DNA of 64,000 bases from Syntrophaceae bacterium UBA6109 (GCA_002428445.1 DIWJ01000089.1:19327-83326); one strand, 5' to 3'; shown: positions 43,290 to 51,639, counted from the first letter of the stretch. A program made the numbers and translations. Notes: generated by a model from the letters alone, not told the origin.

Positions 43290-44360
43290 CTACCGCCGTT
43301 CCCGGCGCAGCCGGTAAACAAAAGCCAGGATCTCGGCCACGGCGCGGTACAGGTCTTCCGGCACACAGGCATCGATGTCCACCATCTTATACAATAGTTG
43401 TGCCACAGGTTTGTTTTCGACGATCGGCACTCCGTGCGCCAAGGCCACTTCTTTGATCTTCGCCGCGACGTAGCCCGCGCCCTTGGCGACAACGGTCGGC
43501 GCAATCATCCGCTCCTGTTCATAGACGAGCGCCACCGCCAAGTGCGTCGGGTTGGTGACGACGACCGTCGCCTTCGGCACGGCCGCCATCATCCGCTTGC
43601 GGGCGGCTTCCCTCTGCATCCGCTTGATACGGGCCTTCACGAGCGGATCGCCTTCGGTGTGCTTGTATTCCTCCTTGATGTCCTGACGGGACATCCTCAG
43701 GCCTTTTTCGTATTCCCAGCGCTGGTAGCCGTAGTCGAGAATCGCCAGGAGAACGAGCACCCAGCAGGTCGTAAACATGATGCGGAACGACACCTGGCCG
43801 ATATAGACGAGGATCTGCCAGGCCTCCTTGTCCATCAATGCCGGCAGATCCTGGATCTCGTCGCTGATCGCAAGATAGGCGACAACGCTGACGATGGTGA
43901 TTTTCATAGTGTTCTTCACGAGTTCGACGAAGGCCTTCATGGAGAACAGGCGTTGGAATCCGCGCAGCGGATCGATCTTGTCCCATTTCGGCGCCATGGC
44001 CTCGGTGGAGAAGAGAAAGCCCACCTGCATGAGGTTTGCCGCAGCGCCCGCCACGGTCACGGCCAGCAGGAACGGCAGAACGATGATCGCCGAGTCGATG
44101 GTCAGATCGACGAACATCGGCACCAGCGCGCCGGTTTCGAGATTCGGATGGGCCGCCTCGCGGAAGATCCTGATCATCAGGGACATCATTTTTTTGACGG
44201 CGTCCCCCGAGGCGAAATAGAAATAGATGAGGCAGGCCCCCAGAACGGAGACGGAGACGATCTCCTGGCTTCTCGCCACCTGGCCCTTTTCGCGCGCCTC
44301 GTCCTTGCGCCGCGGGGTTGCCTGTTCGGTTTTTTCCTGATCCTGGTCGTGGTCAGCCAT
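43290..44360 (-). CDS. flhB: Flagellar export switch protein FlhB
   Basis: 356 aa. Four membrane helices (for example VSVLGACLIYFYFASG and IIVLPFLLAVTVAGAAANLM) and the cytoplasmic domain with the self-cleavage site NPTH in ATVVVTNPTHLAVAL. N-terminal HDQDQEKTEQATPRRKDEAREKGQVARSQE (core TEQATPRRKDEAREKGQV) is typical. Cleavage switches export from hook to filament proteins. An FlhB-C homolog is encoded at 34362. Confidence 0.98.
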   Translation of the reverse strand: MADHDQDQEKTEQATPRRKDEAREKGQVARSQEIVSVSVLGACLIYFYFASGDAVKKMMSLMIRIFREAAHPNLETGALVPMFVDLTIDSAIIVLPFLLAVTVAGAAANLMQVGFLFSTEAMAPKWDKIDPLRGFQRLFSMKAFVELVKNTMKITIVSVVAYLAISDEIQDLPALMDKEAWQILVYIGQVSFRIMFTTCWVLVLLAILDYGYQRWEYEKGLRMSRQDIKEEYKHTEGDPLVKARIKRMQREAARKRMMAAVPKATVVVTNPTHLAVALVYEQERMIAPTVVAKGAGYVAAKIKEVALAHGVPIVENKPVAQLLYKMVDIDACVPEDLYRAVAEILAFVYRLRRERR

Positions 44361-44415
44361 GTCCTTTTCATCCTGTCGCTTTCATGGCGCAATCGTCAAC
44401 AAACCGCCCCGCGGC

Positions 44416-45210
44416 TTACGATCCCGCGGGCCCGATCATCAGCCGCAGCAGCATCTGGATCTGGCCGTCGAGGCCGCCGTACAGCCGCTCCAGCACGAAG
44501 GCGAATACGGGCATGCACAAACCGAGGAAAAGCAGTCCCACCGCGATCTGGAGGGGAAACCCGACGATGAAGATGTTGATCTGGGGAACGGTGCGCGCCA
44601 CGATGCCCAGTCCGATCTGCAGGAAGAACATCACGGCGACAAGCGGCGCGCTCAGCTTTGCCGCGACCACAAAGATCCCCTTCGAGAGATCCAGGATCGC
44701 CGACATCAGCGTCCCGGAATAATGCAGGGACAGCGGATTCAGAATGCGGAAACTTTCCGCAACCGCGGCGATAAACAAATGGTGGCCGTTAAAGATCAGG
44801 AAAAGGAGCAGCGCGACCAGATACTGAAATTCCGAAACGATCGAAACCTGGGCGCTGGTAACCGGGTCGATGACGTTGACGATCGCAAAACCCATTTGAA
44901 ACCCGATGAATTCTCCGGCGAGCTGGACGCCGGCGAAGATCACCTGCGCGGCAAAGCCGATGACCACGCCGATGATCGCCTCCGATGCCATCCGCAGCGC
45001 CAGCGGAACCAGGCCGGTTTCAAGAGGTTCGCCGCTCAGCGGAACCACCGGAAACAGCAGTCCTGCAAGCAGAAGGGCAAACCCCGCCTTCACCCTCGCC
45101 GGCACCACCTTGTCGCCCAGGATGGGCATCGTCGCCACGATCGCGCTGGTTCTCAGGAATACGAGGAGGAAAGCTTCCAGCGTATCGGCACTGATCATGG
45201 GAATCTGCAT
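44416..45210 (-). CDS. fliR: Flagellar export protein FliR
   Basis: 264 aa from the ATG at 45210, which has AGGGA 8 nt before it; an upstream in-frame ATG would start inside repeat B. Six hydrophobic segments (LEAFLLVFLRTSAIVATMPI, VKAGFALLLAGLLFPVV, EAIIGVVIGFAAQVIFAGVQLAGEFIGFQMG in outline, PLVAVMFFLQIGLGIVA). Pairs with FliP and FliQ in the export gate. The leader is repeat B copy 2. Confidence 0.95.
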   Translation of the reverse strand: MQIPMISADTLEAFLLVFLRTSAIVATMPILGDKVVPARVKAGFALLLAGLLFPVVPLSGEPLETGLVPLALRMASEAIIGVVIGFAAQVIFAGVQLAGEFIGFQMGFAIVNVIDPVTSAQVSIVSEFQYLVALLLFLIFNGHHLFIAAVAESFRILNPLSLHYSGTLMSAILDLSKGIFVVAAKLSAPLVAVMFFLQIGLGIVARTVPQINIFIVGFPLQIAVGLLFLGLCMPVFAFVLERLYGGLDGQIQMLLRLMIGPAGS

Positions 45211-45224
45211 CGTTGTTTTCCCTA

Positions 45225-45348
45225 AAGGCTGTTCAAAAAGGCCCGGATGCAAGGCCCCCGAAATCCTGAGCCGTGAGGCGTACTGGGATGTACGCCGAAC
45301 GGCGAGGGATGAGGGAAACGCAGCAGACGGGCATTTTTCAACAGCCTT
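45225..45348 (-). repeat. Palindromic repeat family B, copy 2 (between fliQ and fliR)
   Basis: A 124-bp element with 20-bp terminal inverted repeats differing at two positions (AAGGCTGTTCAAAAAGGCCC against the complement of GGGCATTTTTCAACAGCCTT) and an internal GGCGTAC-(6 nt)-GTACGCC hairpin. It resembles 31097-31217 throughout. It begins 1 nt after the fliQ stop and ends before the fliR ribosome site. Confidence 0.87.
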
Positions 45349-45349
45349 C

Positions 45350-45619
45350 TCATCCGATGTAATTTGGCAGACTTAGATAGAGATTCTGCGTAAAGCTGAC
45401 CAGCAGATTCAGCATCCAGGGAAGCGCCGCTACCAGAGCCACCAGGACGGCGATGATTTTCGGAACGAAAACCAGCGTCATTTCCTGTACTTGAGTGACA
45501 GCCTGAAAGAGACTGATCACGACGCCGACGACAAGACCGACCAGGAGCACCGGCGCCGATACCAGCAGCGTCACCTTGATCGCTTCCGCCATGATCCCAA
45601 CGACAAGATCCGCTGTCAT
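45350..45619 (-). CDS. fliQ: Flagellar export protein FliQ
   Basis: 89 aa, the standard length. Start MTADLVVGIMAEAIKVTLLV, two membrane hairpin helices (SAPVLLVGLVVGVVISLFQAVTQVQEMTLVFVPKIIAVLVALV in outline; core VISLFQAVTQVQEMTL is the family hallmark). It lies 94 nt after fliP; nothing is seen in that gap except the GGGGAGCGG ribosome site. Confidence 0.96.
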   Translation of the reverse strand: MTADLVVGIMAEAIKVTLLVSAPVLLVGLVVGVVISLFQAVTQVQEMTLVFVPKIIAVLVALVAALPWMLNLLVSFTQNLYLSLPNYIG

Positions 45620-45713
45620 TTTTCCGCTCCCCTCCCCGACCTGAACTTCGTCCGAATACGCTTCGCCCTGGGAACAACCGCCGGTGCGAAGGTGCCGGCC
45701 TTCCATCTCCCCG

Positions 45714-46541
45714 CTACAGATGAAAACTCTGTATCAGCGATCCGACAATCAGATGCCAGCCGTCGACGAGTACGAAAAGAAGAAGCTTGAAAGGCAGGCT
45801 CATCATGATCGGCGGGAGCATCAGCATGCCCATGGAAAGGAGAACGCTCGAGACCACCATGTCGATGATCAGGAAGGGCAGATAGATCATGAAGCCGATT
45901 TGAAAAGCCGTTTTCAACTCGCTGATGATGAAGGCGGGGATCAGGACGAGCATGGATACATCGCCCGCCTTTTCCGGTTTCTTCTCCTTGGAAACCTTCA
46001 CGAACAGGGCAAGGTCCCGCTCCCGGGTCTGTTTGAGCATGAATTCCCTCACGGGCTGCGCGGCCTTTTCCAGCGCCTGTTCACCCGAAAGCTGTTCCTC
46101 GTAATAGGGCTGCAGCGCCTCCGTGTTCACCCGCTGCCAGACGGGCGTCATGATAAAAAAGGTCAGGAACAGCGCCAGCGCGACCAGGATCTGGTTCGGC
46201 GGCATCTGCTGGGTCCCCAGGGCATGCCGAAGCAGGGAAAGAACGACGATGATCCGCGTGAAAGACGTCAGCATCAGGAGGATCGCCGGCGCCAGCGAGA
46301 GGATCGTGAGGACGAACAGGAGCTGCAGGACGACGGCCACCTTTCCCGGCTGGTCCGCCGTTCCGCCGATATTCAGGCTGATGTTGGGCAGTTGCAGGCC
46401 CTGGGCAAATGCGGATGCGGCGGCCAGGATGACGACGACCGTCAGGACGAACCCCAGGACGACGGGATACCGGCAAAACCGGCGCAGCGTCGCCGACGCT
46501 CGCACCAGGGAATCGCGTGCCCCCGACATTCTCCTGCGCAT
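45714..46541 (-). CDS. fliP: Flagellar export protein FliP
   Basis: 275 aa from the ATG at 46541 (AAAAGG 8 nt before it; ATG at 46529 also possible). Cleavable signal-like N-terminus (YPVVLGFVLTVVVILAAASAFA), then LAPAILLMLTSFTRIIVVLSLLRHALGTQQMPPNQIL (core TSFTRIIVVLSLLRHALG), FLTFFIMTPVW and C-terminal IDMVVSSVLLSMGMLMLPPIM. It overlaps nothing but begins 4 nt after the fliO stop. Confidence 0.97.
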   Translation of the reverse strand: MRRRMSGARDSLVRASATLRRFCRYPVVLGFVLTVVVILAAASAFAQGLQLPNISLNIGGTADQPGKVAVVLQLLFVLTILSLAPAILLMLTSFTRIIVVLSLLRHALGTQQMPPNQILVALALFLTFFIMTPVWQRVNTEALQPYYEEQLSGEQALEKAAQPVREFMLKQTRERDLALFVKVSKEKKPEKAGDVSMLVLIPAFIISELKTAFQIGFMIYLPFLIIDMVVSSVLLSMGMLMLPPIMMSLPFKLLLFVLVDGWHLIVGSLIQSFHL

Positions 46542-46545
46542 CGGA

Positions 46546-46929
46546 TCAGCCTTTTCCCTTTCCGCCGGGACCCGCGTCACGGAGCCTGCCCAGGCGCGCA
46601 AGAAGCGTCTCGGGAACTCCGCCCGACGGCCTCGAATCGCGCAGTTTCTCCAGAGCGCCCATGTCGGAAACCGTTCCCAGCAGCGACATCTGGGCCTGGC
46701 CTACTCCCACGATGAGGACCTGTCCAAGGACATCGACGAGGACAATCATGTTTTTTGGTCCCAGATGGCGGGTCGAGACGACGCGGATGACCTCCTGCGC
46801 GCCCGCGGAAAGCGGAGAACCGTGAAGCAGCTTGCGAAACAGAAAAAGAGCCCCGATGAGGACGCCCAGGACGATGGCCAGGGCGGCAAGCATCTTCAGG
46901 AGCGATGTGAAGAGAGACAGATTGTCCAT
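46546..46929 (-). CDS. fliO: Flagellar export assembly protein FliO
   Basis: 127 aa from the ATG at 46929. One membrane helix (LLKMLAALAIVLGVLIGALFLF) and a cytoplasmic FliO domain (IRVVSTRHLGPKNMIVLVDVLGQVLIVGVGQAQMSLLGTV in outline; core STRHLGPKNMIVLVDV). It helps FliP assemble. It sits in the usual place between fliN and fliP, 82 nt after fliN. Confidence 0.92.
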   Translation of the reverse strand: MDNLSLFTSLLKMLAALAIVLGVLIGALFLFRKLLHGSPLSAGAQEVIRVVSTRHLGPKNMIVLVDVLGQVLIVGVGQAQMSLLGTVSDMGALEKLRDSRPSGGVPETLLARLGRLRDAGPGGKGKG

Positions 46930-47011
46930 CCTATTCCTCGCCAATCTTTCAGAATGTCCATGGGCGGGACATTTTTTAAGATTCTCCGGGATCCCCCTCA
47001 GCCCCGTCCCC

Positions 47012-47467
47012 TTATCGCAGGCGGTTGATTCTTTCCGTCGGAGAAACGATATCGGTGAGCCGTATGCCGAATTTTTCGTTCACGACGACAACCTCGCCCC
47101 GGGCGATCAGGCGCTGATTGACAAAGATGTCCATGGGCTCGCCGGCAAGCTTGCTCAATTCGATGACGGACCCCTGCCCCAGTTGCAGCAGCTCGCTGAT
47201 CAGCATCCGGTTTCTCCCGAGTTCCGCGGTCAGTGTCAGCGGTATGTCGAGGATGAAATCCAGGTCAAGGACCCCTTTGGCGGATTCCGCCTTCTTGATC
47301 TCCCCGAAGGCGACTTCACTGACTTCCGTTTTCGGAGTCTCGGCTTTGGACTGACCCAGTTCTTCCTTGACGTCGTCCCACCCGATGTCCTCTTTGACCG
47401 GCGGCGCTCCCGCTCCGGCAGGGGGCTGAAAATCCTTCATAAGGTTGTCGATTTCATTCTGCTCCAT
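47012..47467 (-). CDS. fliN: Flagellar motor switch protein FliN
   Basis: 151 aa from the ATG at 47467. The C-terminal SpoA domain is canonical: LDFILDIPLTLTAELGRNRMLISELLQLGQGSVIELSKLAGEPMDIFVNQRLIARGEVVVVNEKFGIRLTDIVS in outline (core LLQLGQGSVIELSKLAGEP). The N-terminal ~70 residues are acidic and loosely conserved. It forms the lower C-ring. It overlaps fliM by 14 nt. Confidence 0.96.
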   Translation of the reverse strand: MEQNEIDNLMKDFQPPAGAGAPPVKEDIGWDDVKEELGQSKAETPKTEVSEVAFGEIKKAESAKGVLDLDFILDIPLTLTAELGRNRMLISELLQLGQGSVIELSKLAGEPMDIFVNQRLIARGEVVVVNEKFGIRLTDIVSPTERINRLR

Positions 47468-48455
47468 ATTCCACCACCTCTTTGCCCGTGATGACCTGCG
47501 AAATCTGGACTGCCTGGTTTCCCTTGGACACGCCCGGAACAGCCCTGAACTTGAGAACGCCCTGCACGTAAACATTCAGCGCGTCGCTCGCGTATTGCTC
47601 CAGGGGGATGATGTCCCCTTTCTTCATCGAGACGAGGTCTTTGCCGTGAATCTTGGCGCGCCCCAGCTCCGCCAGGACCTCAATCTGCGCCGACTTCAGG
47701 CTGCCGCGGAATTTGTCGGTCCAGACATGATCGATTTCGAGCTGCTCGCTTTGGAAGCCGGCCTGCAGTCTCTCCTTGAGCGGCTCCAGGGTCGAATAGG
47801 GGATGCAGACCGAAAGGATTCCCGTGTTGTACTCGACCTCCAGTTCGAAATTCACGACGACGACCACATCCGTGAGCGGCACCACTTGCGCAAATTGGGG
47901 ATTCACCTCGGAACGCTGATACGCGACCTTGATCTCCGTCAGCGGCTTCCACGCCTTTTCCAGATCGGCCAGGGCCGTCATGACAACCTTGCGGATCAGA
48001 TTGCTCTCGATGGCCGTGAACTCCCGCCCCTCGATCTTGAAGAACTCTTTCCCGGAACCGCCGAAGAGGATGTCGACCAGCGTGAAGATGATCTTCGATT
48101 CCACGACGAAGATCGCGCTTCCCCGAAGCGGCTCCATGCGGAAGATATGCAGGCTGGTCGGAACCGGAAGGGTCTTGAGAAACTCGCCGAACTTGATCAT
48201 GTCGACCGACACCGCCGTGACGCTGACGACCTTCCTGAGCATGGCCGAAAGAGAGCCGCGGAAGATCCGGGCGAACTTCTCGTTGGTCATCTCGAGCGTG
48301 GGCATCCGCCCGCGGATGATCCGGTCCTGGCTGGTGAGGTCGTAGATGGCGACATCCGACAGTTCGCCGACCTCTTCCGGCGCAGTGTCGACGTCTCCGC
48401 CCGCGATTCCCCTCAACAGGGCGTCGACTTCTTCCTGGGACAATATTTGCGACAT
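47454..48455 (-). CDS. fliM: Flagellar motor switch protein FliM
   Basis: 333 aa. The N-terminal CheY-binding motif MSQILSQEEVDALLRGI, the middle domain (TNEKFARIFRGSLSAMLRK, IFVVESKIIFTLVDILFGGSG) and the C-terminal SpoA part are canonical. Its start follows repeat A copy 2, which separates it from fliL by 178 nt. It carries chemotaxis input to the C-ring; no che genes are in this window. Confidence 0.97.
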   Translation of the reverse strand: MSQILSQEEVDALLRGIAGGDVDTAPEEVGELSDVAIYDLTSQDRIIRGRMPTLEMTNEKFARIFRGSLSAMLRKVVSVTAVSVDMIKFGEFLKTLPVPTSLHIFRMEPLRGSAIFVVESKIIFTLVDILFGGSGKEFFKIEGREFTAIESNLIRKVVMTALADLEKAWKPLTEIKVAYQRSEVNPQFAQVVPLTDVVVVVNFELEVEYNTGILSVCIPYSTLEPLKERLQAGFQSEQLEIDHVWTDKFRGSLKSAQIEVLAELGRAKIHGKDLVSMKKGDIIPLEQYASDALNVYVQGVLKFRAVPGVSKGNQAVQISQVITGKEVVEYGAE

Positions 48456-48508
48456 GGGCGCACCTTTTCTGCTGACCGCCGCCCCGCCGGGGCGCGGACA
48501 GGCTTATT

Positions 48509-48625
48509 GAAGCTCTCCGGAGCAAGCTCCGGAGAATCTTCGATCCCCAGGGAAGGGATCTTGAACATCATTCGCTCGCATCCCCCCGCGGCAAGCCGCA
48601 GGGAATGCGCTCGCTGCCGGATTCG
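48509..48625 (-). repeat. Palindromic repeat family A, copy 2 (between fliL and fliM)
   Basis: A 117-bp unit nearly identical to 17969-18084. Hairpins CTCCGGAGC-AA-GCTCCGGAG and CCCCGCGGC-AA-GCCGCaGGG, with a further GCTGCCG-GATT-CGGCAGC at its end (to about 48632). It starts within 10 nt of the fliL stop and ends before the fliM leader. Confidence 0.85.
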
Positions 48626-48633
48626 GCAGCCGA

Positions 48634-49131
48634 CTATTGAATGACGAATTCCGTGAAGTAGACCTTTACGACCTTCCCCTTCGCCAGGAAGCTGTTGAGC
48701 CTCATGACGATTTCATCCCGCAGCCGCTGTTTTCCTCCGACGTCGATCAACTCCTTGTAGGACTTCACCGACAACAGGTCGAGGATGTTGTCGCGCAGTT
48801 TCGGCTTGAAGGCATCCAACTCGGCCAGCGCCGCCTGGTCATTGACTTCCAGCTGCAGAATCACCTTGAGGTAGCGCTCGCCGTTGTTGTCGACCAGGTT
48901 CACGATGAACGGATCCATCGGCCAGAAAATCCCGGCGACGGATTGCTGCGCCGGCGCGGCCTTCTTGTCGCCCGTCATCTTGAAATAGAAGAACGCGCCC
49001 CCGCCGGCGAGGGCGCCGAGAACGACGAGAAGCACAAGCCCGATCAGAATCCATTTCACGAGGCTGCCCTTCCTCTTGACCTCCGGCTGCTGCGCCTGCT
49101 GTTCCTCTTCCTTCAGCTCTTCTCTTGCCAT
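48634..49131 (-). CDS. fliL: Stator-associated basal body protein FliL
   Basis: 165 aa. Charged cytoplasmic start, one membrane helix (WILIGLVLLVVLGALAGGGAFFYF) and a periplasmic FliL domain (FIVNLVDNNGERYLKVILQLEVND, LRDNILDLLSVKSYKEL, LRDEIVMRLNSFLAKGKVVKVYFTEFVIQ in outline). FliL rings surround active stators. It lies 14 nt after the first MotB gene, in line with a stator role. Confidence 0.95.
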   Translation of the reverse strand: MAREELKEEEQQAQQPEVKRKGSLVKWILIGLVLLVVLGALAGGGAFFYFKMTGDKKAAPAQQSVAGIFWPMDPFIVNLVDNNGERYLKVILQLEVNDQAALAELDAFKPKLRDNILDLLSVKSYKELIDVGGKQRLRDEIVMRLNSFLAKGKVVKVYFTEFVIQ

Positions 49132-49145
49132 ATTCCCGCCTCACT

Positions 49146-49889
49146 TCACTTTTCTTGAAACGTCAGAACCAGCACCATGCCCCACTGCCGAATCCCGCCG
49201 CCGTGCGGCATCAGAATCTCCGGCCGGGAGTTCACACAGGGGCCGGCCGACAACCGCTCCGGGAGAATGCCCCCCTCGTCGAGGAGGAGTTTCACTCCGC
49301 TCAGCGACCGCGCCGTGGAAAGCGCCCATTTGGACGGATTGGCCTTGCCGCCGCCCGCCGAATCTGCCGCGTGACCTTCCACGCGGATCAGGGCGGCCGA
49401 CGGTCGAAGGGCCGCCATCACGGCGGCAAGGGAGGGATCGTCCCGGCGGCGGATCTCTGCCGTATCCGGTGAAAACAGCAGCCGCTCCTCCAGGCAGATC
49501 GAAAGTCCCTCCGGCAGAATCTTCGTGCCGATGCCCTGCAGGCCGTTCAACGTCTCGATCATTCGCATCCGCTCATCGTCGAGCCCCCCCGGAAGACGTC
49601 CGTTCGCGGCGTTCGCCGATCCCTTTTTCTTCGTCTTCTCCCGTTCGATATCCCGATCCCGGGTGGGCAGCGCGAAGGGCTCGAAACGCGGTCCCGCCGC
49701 CGGCGAGACCCTGGCCCTCCCGAAAGTGTTTCTTGCCGCGGCCGTCGCCTCCGTGAGTTTGCCCGGATCCATCATGGACATCGACAGGATCAGGACAAAA
49801 AAAGTCAGGAGGAGCGTGACCAGATCGTTGAAGGTGAGCAGCCACCGGCCTCCCTCCGCCTGCTCCTCTTCGTTCTCCCGGTCTTTCAT
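49146..49889 (-). CDS. motB: Stator protein MotB with channel aspartate (OmpA-like domain)
   Basis: 247 aa. The membrane helix WLLTFNDLVTLLLTFFVLIL contains Asp22, the position of the ion-carrying Asp of MotB, followed by a plug-like segment (DPGKLTEATAAARNTF). The C-terminal OmpA/MotB peptidoglycan-binding part is divergent (LFSPDTAEIRRRDDPSLAAVM, LIRVEGHAADS, KWALSTARSLSGVKLLLDEGGI). It overlaps the second MotB-like gene by 4 nt and precedes fliL. Confidence 0.88.
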   Translation of the reverse strand: MKDRENEEEQAEGGRWLLTFNDLVTLLLTFFVLILSMSMMDPGKLTEATAAARNTFGRARVSPAAGPRFEPFALPTRDRDIEREKTKKKGSANAANGRLPGGLDDERMRMIETLNGLQGIGTKILPEGLSICLEERLLFSPDTAEIRRRDDPSLAAVMAALRPSAALIRVEGHAADSAGGGKANPSKWALSTARSLSGVKLLLDEGGILPERLSAGPCVNSRPEILMPHGGGIRQWGMVLVLTFQEK

Positions 49890-50584
49890 CGCCCTTCACC
49901 GGCGGACGAAAACACCAGTTCAATCCGTCCATCTTCCGTTCTCCCGGGCGTCGCCGCATCGGCGGCAAGCGGCCGATACTGGGCAAATCCAACCGCCTGC
50001 AGTCTCCCGGCGTCGACGCCCTCCTCTTCGAGGAAAAGGCGGACCACGCGAACCGCGCGGGCCGTCGACAATTCCCAATTGGACGAAAGTCCCTCGCGAC
50101 GCTGCCGGGAATTGTCCGCGTGCCCCTCCACGGTCAGTCCATAACCGCCCTTCCGCACCTCCTGCGCCATCCGCCGGAGGCAGGGCTGCAGGTCCGGCCG
50201 GAGATCGGCGCTGTCCGTCTCAAACAGCGCGTCGCCTGCGATTCGCGCCCGCAGTCCTCCCCGGCTGCGATCCAGGACGACCTTCGAGCCTGCGCCGGAA
50301 TCGGCAAGGATCTTTCGCAGGCGCTTCTCGGCGTCCGCCAGGGAAGGCATGGCTGTTTTGCTGCGATCCAGCGCGGCCGGCTGTCCTTTGCCCTGTTGTT
50401 CCGTTGCCGGACCGCCCCCCTTGCTGAACTGGCCCTGAAAGTCTTTCACGCGGCGGACGTCCGCCGTGGAATAGGAAACGAGCATCATGAAGAATACCGC
50501 CAGGATCAGCGCCAGCGCGCAATAGATGCGCTGCCACGCCTCCACGGGCGCTTTCCCGACTGAGGGCTCCGGCGGCCTAGTCAT
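49886..50584 (-). CDS. MotB-like OmpA-family protein lacking the channel aspartate
   Basis: 232 aa from the ATG at 50584. Its single membrane helix, RIYCALALILAVFFMMLVSY, has no acidic residue where MotB has the proton-carrying Asp. The OmpA-like part is good: LFETDSADLRPDLQPCLRRMA, LTVEGHADNS, WELSTARAVRVVRLFLEEEGVDAGRLQAVGFAQYRP (core ELSTARAVRVVRLFL). It overlaps motA by 8 nt. Likely a stator partner or a subunit of a mixed MotB dimer. Confidence 0.85.
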   Translation of the reverse strand: MTRPPEPSVGKAPVEAWQRIYCALALILAVFFMMLVSYSTADVRRVKDFQGQFSKGGGPATEQQGKGQPAALDRSKTAMPSLADAEKRLRKILADSGAGSKVVLDRSRGGLRARIAGDALFETDSADLRPDLQPCLRRMAQEVRKGGYGLTVEGHADNSRQRREGLSSNWELSTARAVRVVRLFLEEEGVDAGRLQAVGFAQYRPLAADAATPGRTEDGRIELVFSSAGEGR

Positions 50585-51347
50585 GCTGAAAAACCGATTT
50601 TCTTTCATGAGGCGACACAAATGAGTGAAGTTTTTGTTCCACCACACGCGGGTTGTCACCCGATTGGATGGAAAGGATCCCGTCGATGATCAGCCGCTTC
50701 TCCAGCCGCTCTTCGGCGCTTCTCTTCCTCAGCTTTCCCGCAATCGGCAGGAACACGAGGTTCGCGAGAATGACGCCGTAAAAAGTCGTGATCAGCGCCA
50801 CCGCCATGGCCGGCCCGATCGAACTCGGATTGTTCATCTGCATCATCATCTGCACCAGTCCGATCAATGTGCCCATCATGCCCATGGCCGGCGCGAAATT
50901 TCCCATCGTCGTGAAGATCTCCGCCCCGAGGCGGTGCCTGTCCGCAATGGCTTCAAGTTCCGTTTCCAGGATTCGCCGCATGTCGACGGGTTCGATGCCG
51001 TCCACCATCAATTCGACGGCCTTGTCAAAGAAGGGGTCCTTCATCTTCCCGGTCATCTTCTGGAGGGAGAACACCCCTTCCCGCCTCGCCACCCGCGACA
51101 TCTGGACGATGAACTTGGTGATCTCCGCCGTCTTTCGCCTCCTCTGGAAGAAGACGTTCCTGGCGACGCGGATCACGCCCAGGAAATCCGACATCGGGTA
51201 ATTGATCAGGACGGCGCCAAAGGTCCCTCCCATGACGATCATGGCGGAGGGAGCATCGACGAACCAGCCCAGGCCGCCGCCGGAGGCAATGGCCAGAAAG
51301 ACCAGCGAGAAGCCGCCCAGGATGCCGATGATGGTCGCAAAATCCAT
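50577..51347 (-). CDS. motA: Stator protein MotA
   Basis: 256 aa from the ATG at 51347, with AAAGG before it. Four membrane segments: IIGILGGFSLVFLAIASGGG, SAMIVMGGTFGAVLINYPM, GNFAPAMGMMGTLIGLVQMM and AVALITTFYGVILANLVFLPIAGKL (split). The cytoplasmic loop has the rotor-contacting charged stretch (REGVFSLQKMTGKMKDPFFDKAVELMVDG, core RREGVFSLQKM). The length and PomA-like wording fit short MotA/PomA proteins. It opens a sigma-54 unit. Confidence 0.96.
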   Translation of the reverse strand: MDFATIIGILGGFSLVFLAIASGGGLGWFVDAPSAMIVMGGTFGAVLINYPMSDFLGVIRVARNVFFQRRRKTAEITKFIVQMSRVARREGVFSLQKMTGKMKDPFFDKAVELMVDGIEPVDMRRILETELEAIADRHRLGAEIFTTMGNFAPAMGMMGTLIGLVQMMMQMNNPSSIGPAMAVALITTFYGVILANLVFLPIAGKLRKRSAEERLEKRLIIDGILSIQSGDNPRVVEQKLHSFVSPHERKSVFQHD

Positions 51348-51429
51348 GCGGAAGCCTTTCCGAATGTTTCCAGCGAGGCGCTGGGATCGAGGCCCTCTGC
51401 CCCGCACAGGAACAATTGCACAGGAGAAC

Positions 51430-51445
51430 AGCAAAGAACGTACCA
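51430..51445 (-). promoter_or_regulatory. Sigma-54 promoter of motA operon
   Basis: Minus strand TGGTAC-GTTCT-TTGCT, GG and GC 10 nt apart. 83 nt before the motA ATG. Confidence 0.8.
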
Positions 51446-51601
51446 GAAGAACGGCGCTTCCCGGACCTGCCCCCCGGCCCGCAATTGCAGCCTTCCGCAG
51501 ACATCGCGGGCCGGGGGGAAAACCGGAACGAACCCGGTCTTTTGACAAGTGGTCAATAAATTGACGGAAGCGGCTTGCCGGAAGGGGCGAAGGGGCAAGA
51601 G

Positions 51602-51639
51602 GACGGCGAAGAACGGGACAGATCCCGCTCCCCGCCGTC
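51602..51639 (-). terminator. Stem-loop downstream of flgE
   Basis: GACGGCG pairs with CGCCGTC and, inside, GAACGGGA pairs with TCCCGCTC (one mismatch) around a CAGA loop. There is no U-run on the minus strand, so it may only attenuate or stabilise the flgE message. Confidence 0.4.

Noticed and set aside
41184..43397. Long open frame on the + strand opposite flhA
   Set aside because: It is an antisense shadow caused by GC-rich codon use; the translation is His/Arg/Asp-rich without domains, and flhA on the - strand is unmistakable.
47445..48644. + strand open frame whose end encodes the same KLSGASSGESSIP peptide as the GT9 insert
   Set aside because: It is antisense to fliM; the shared peptide comes from repeat A being readable in that frame, not from a gene.
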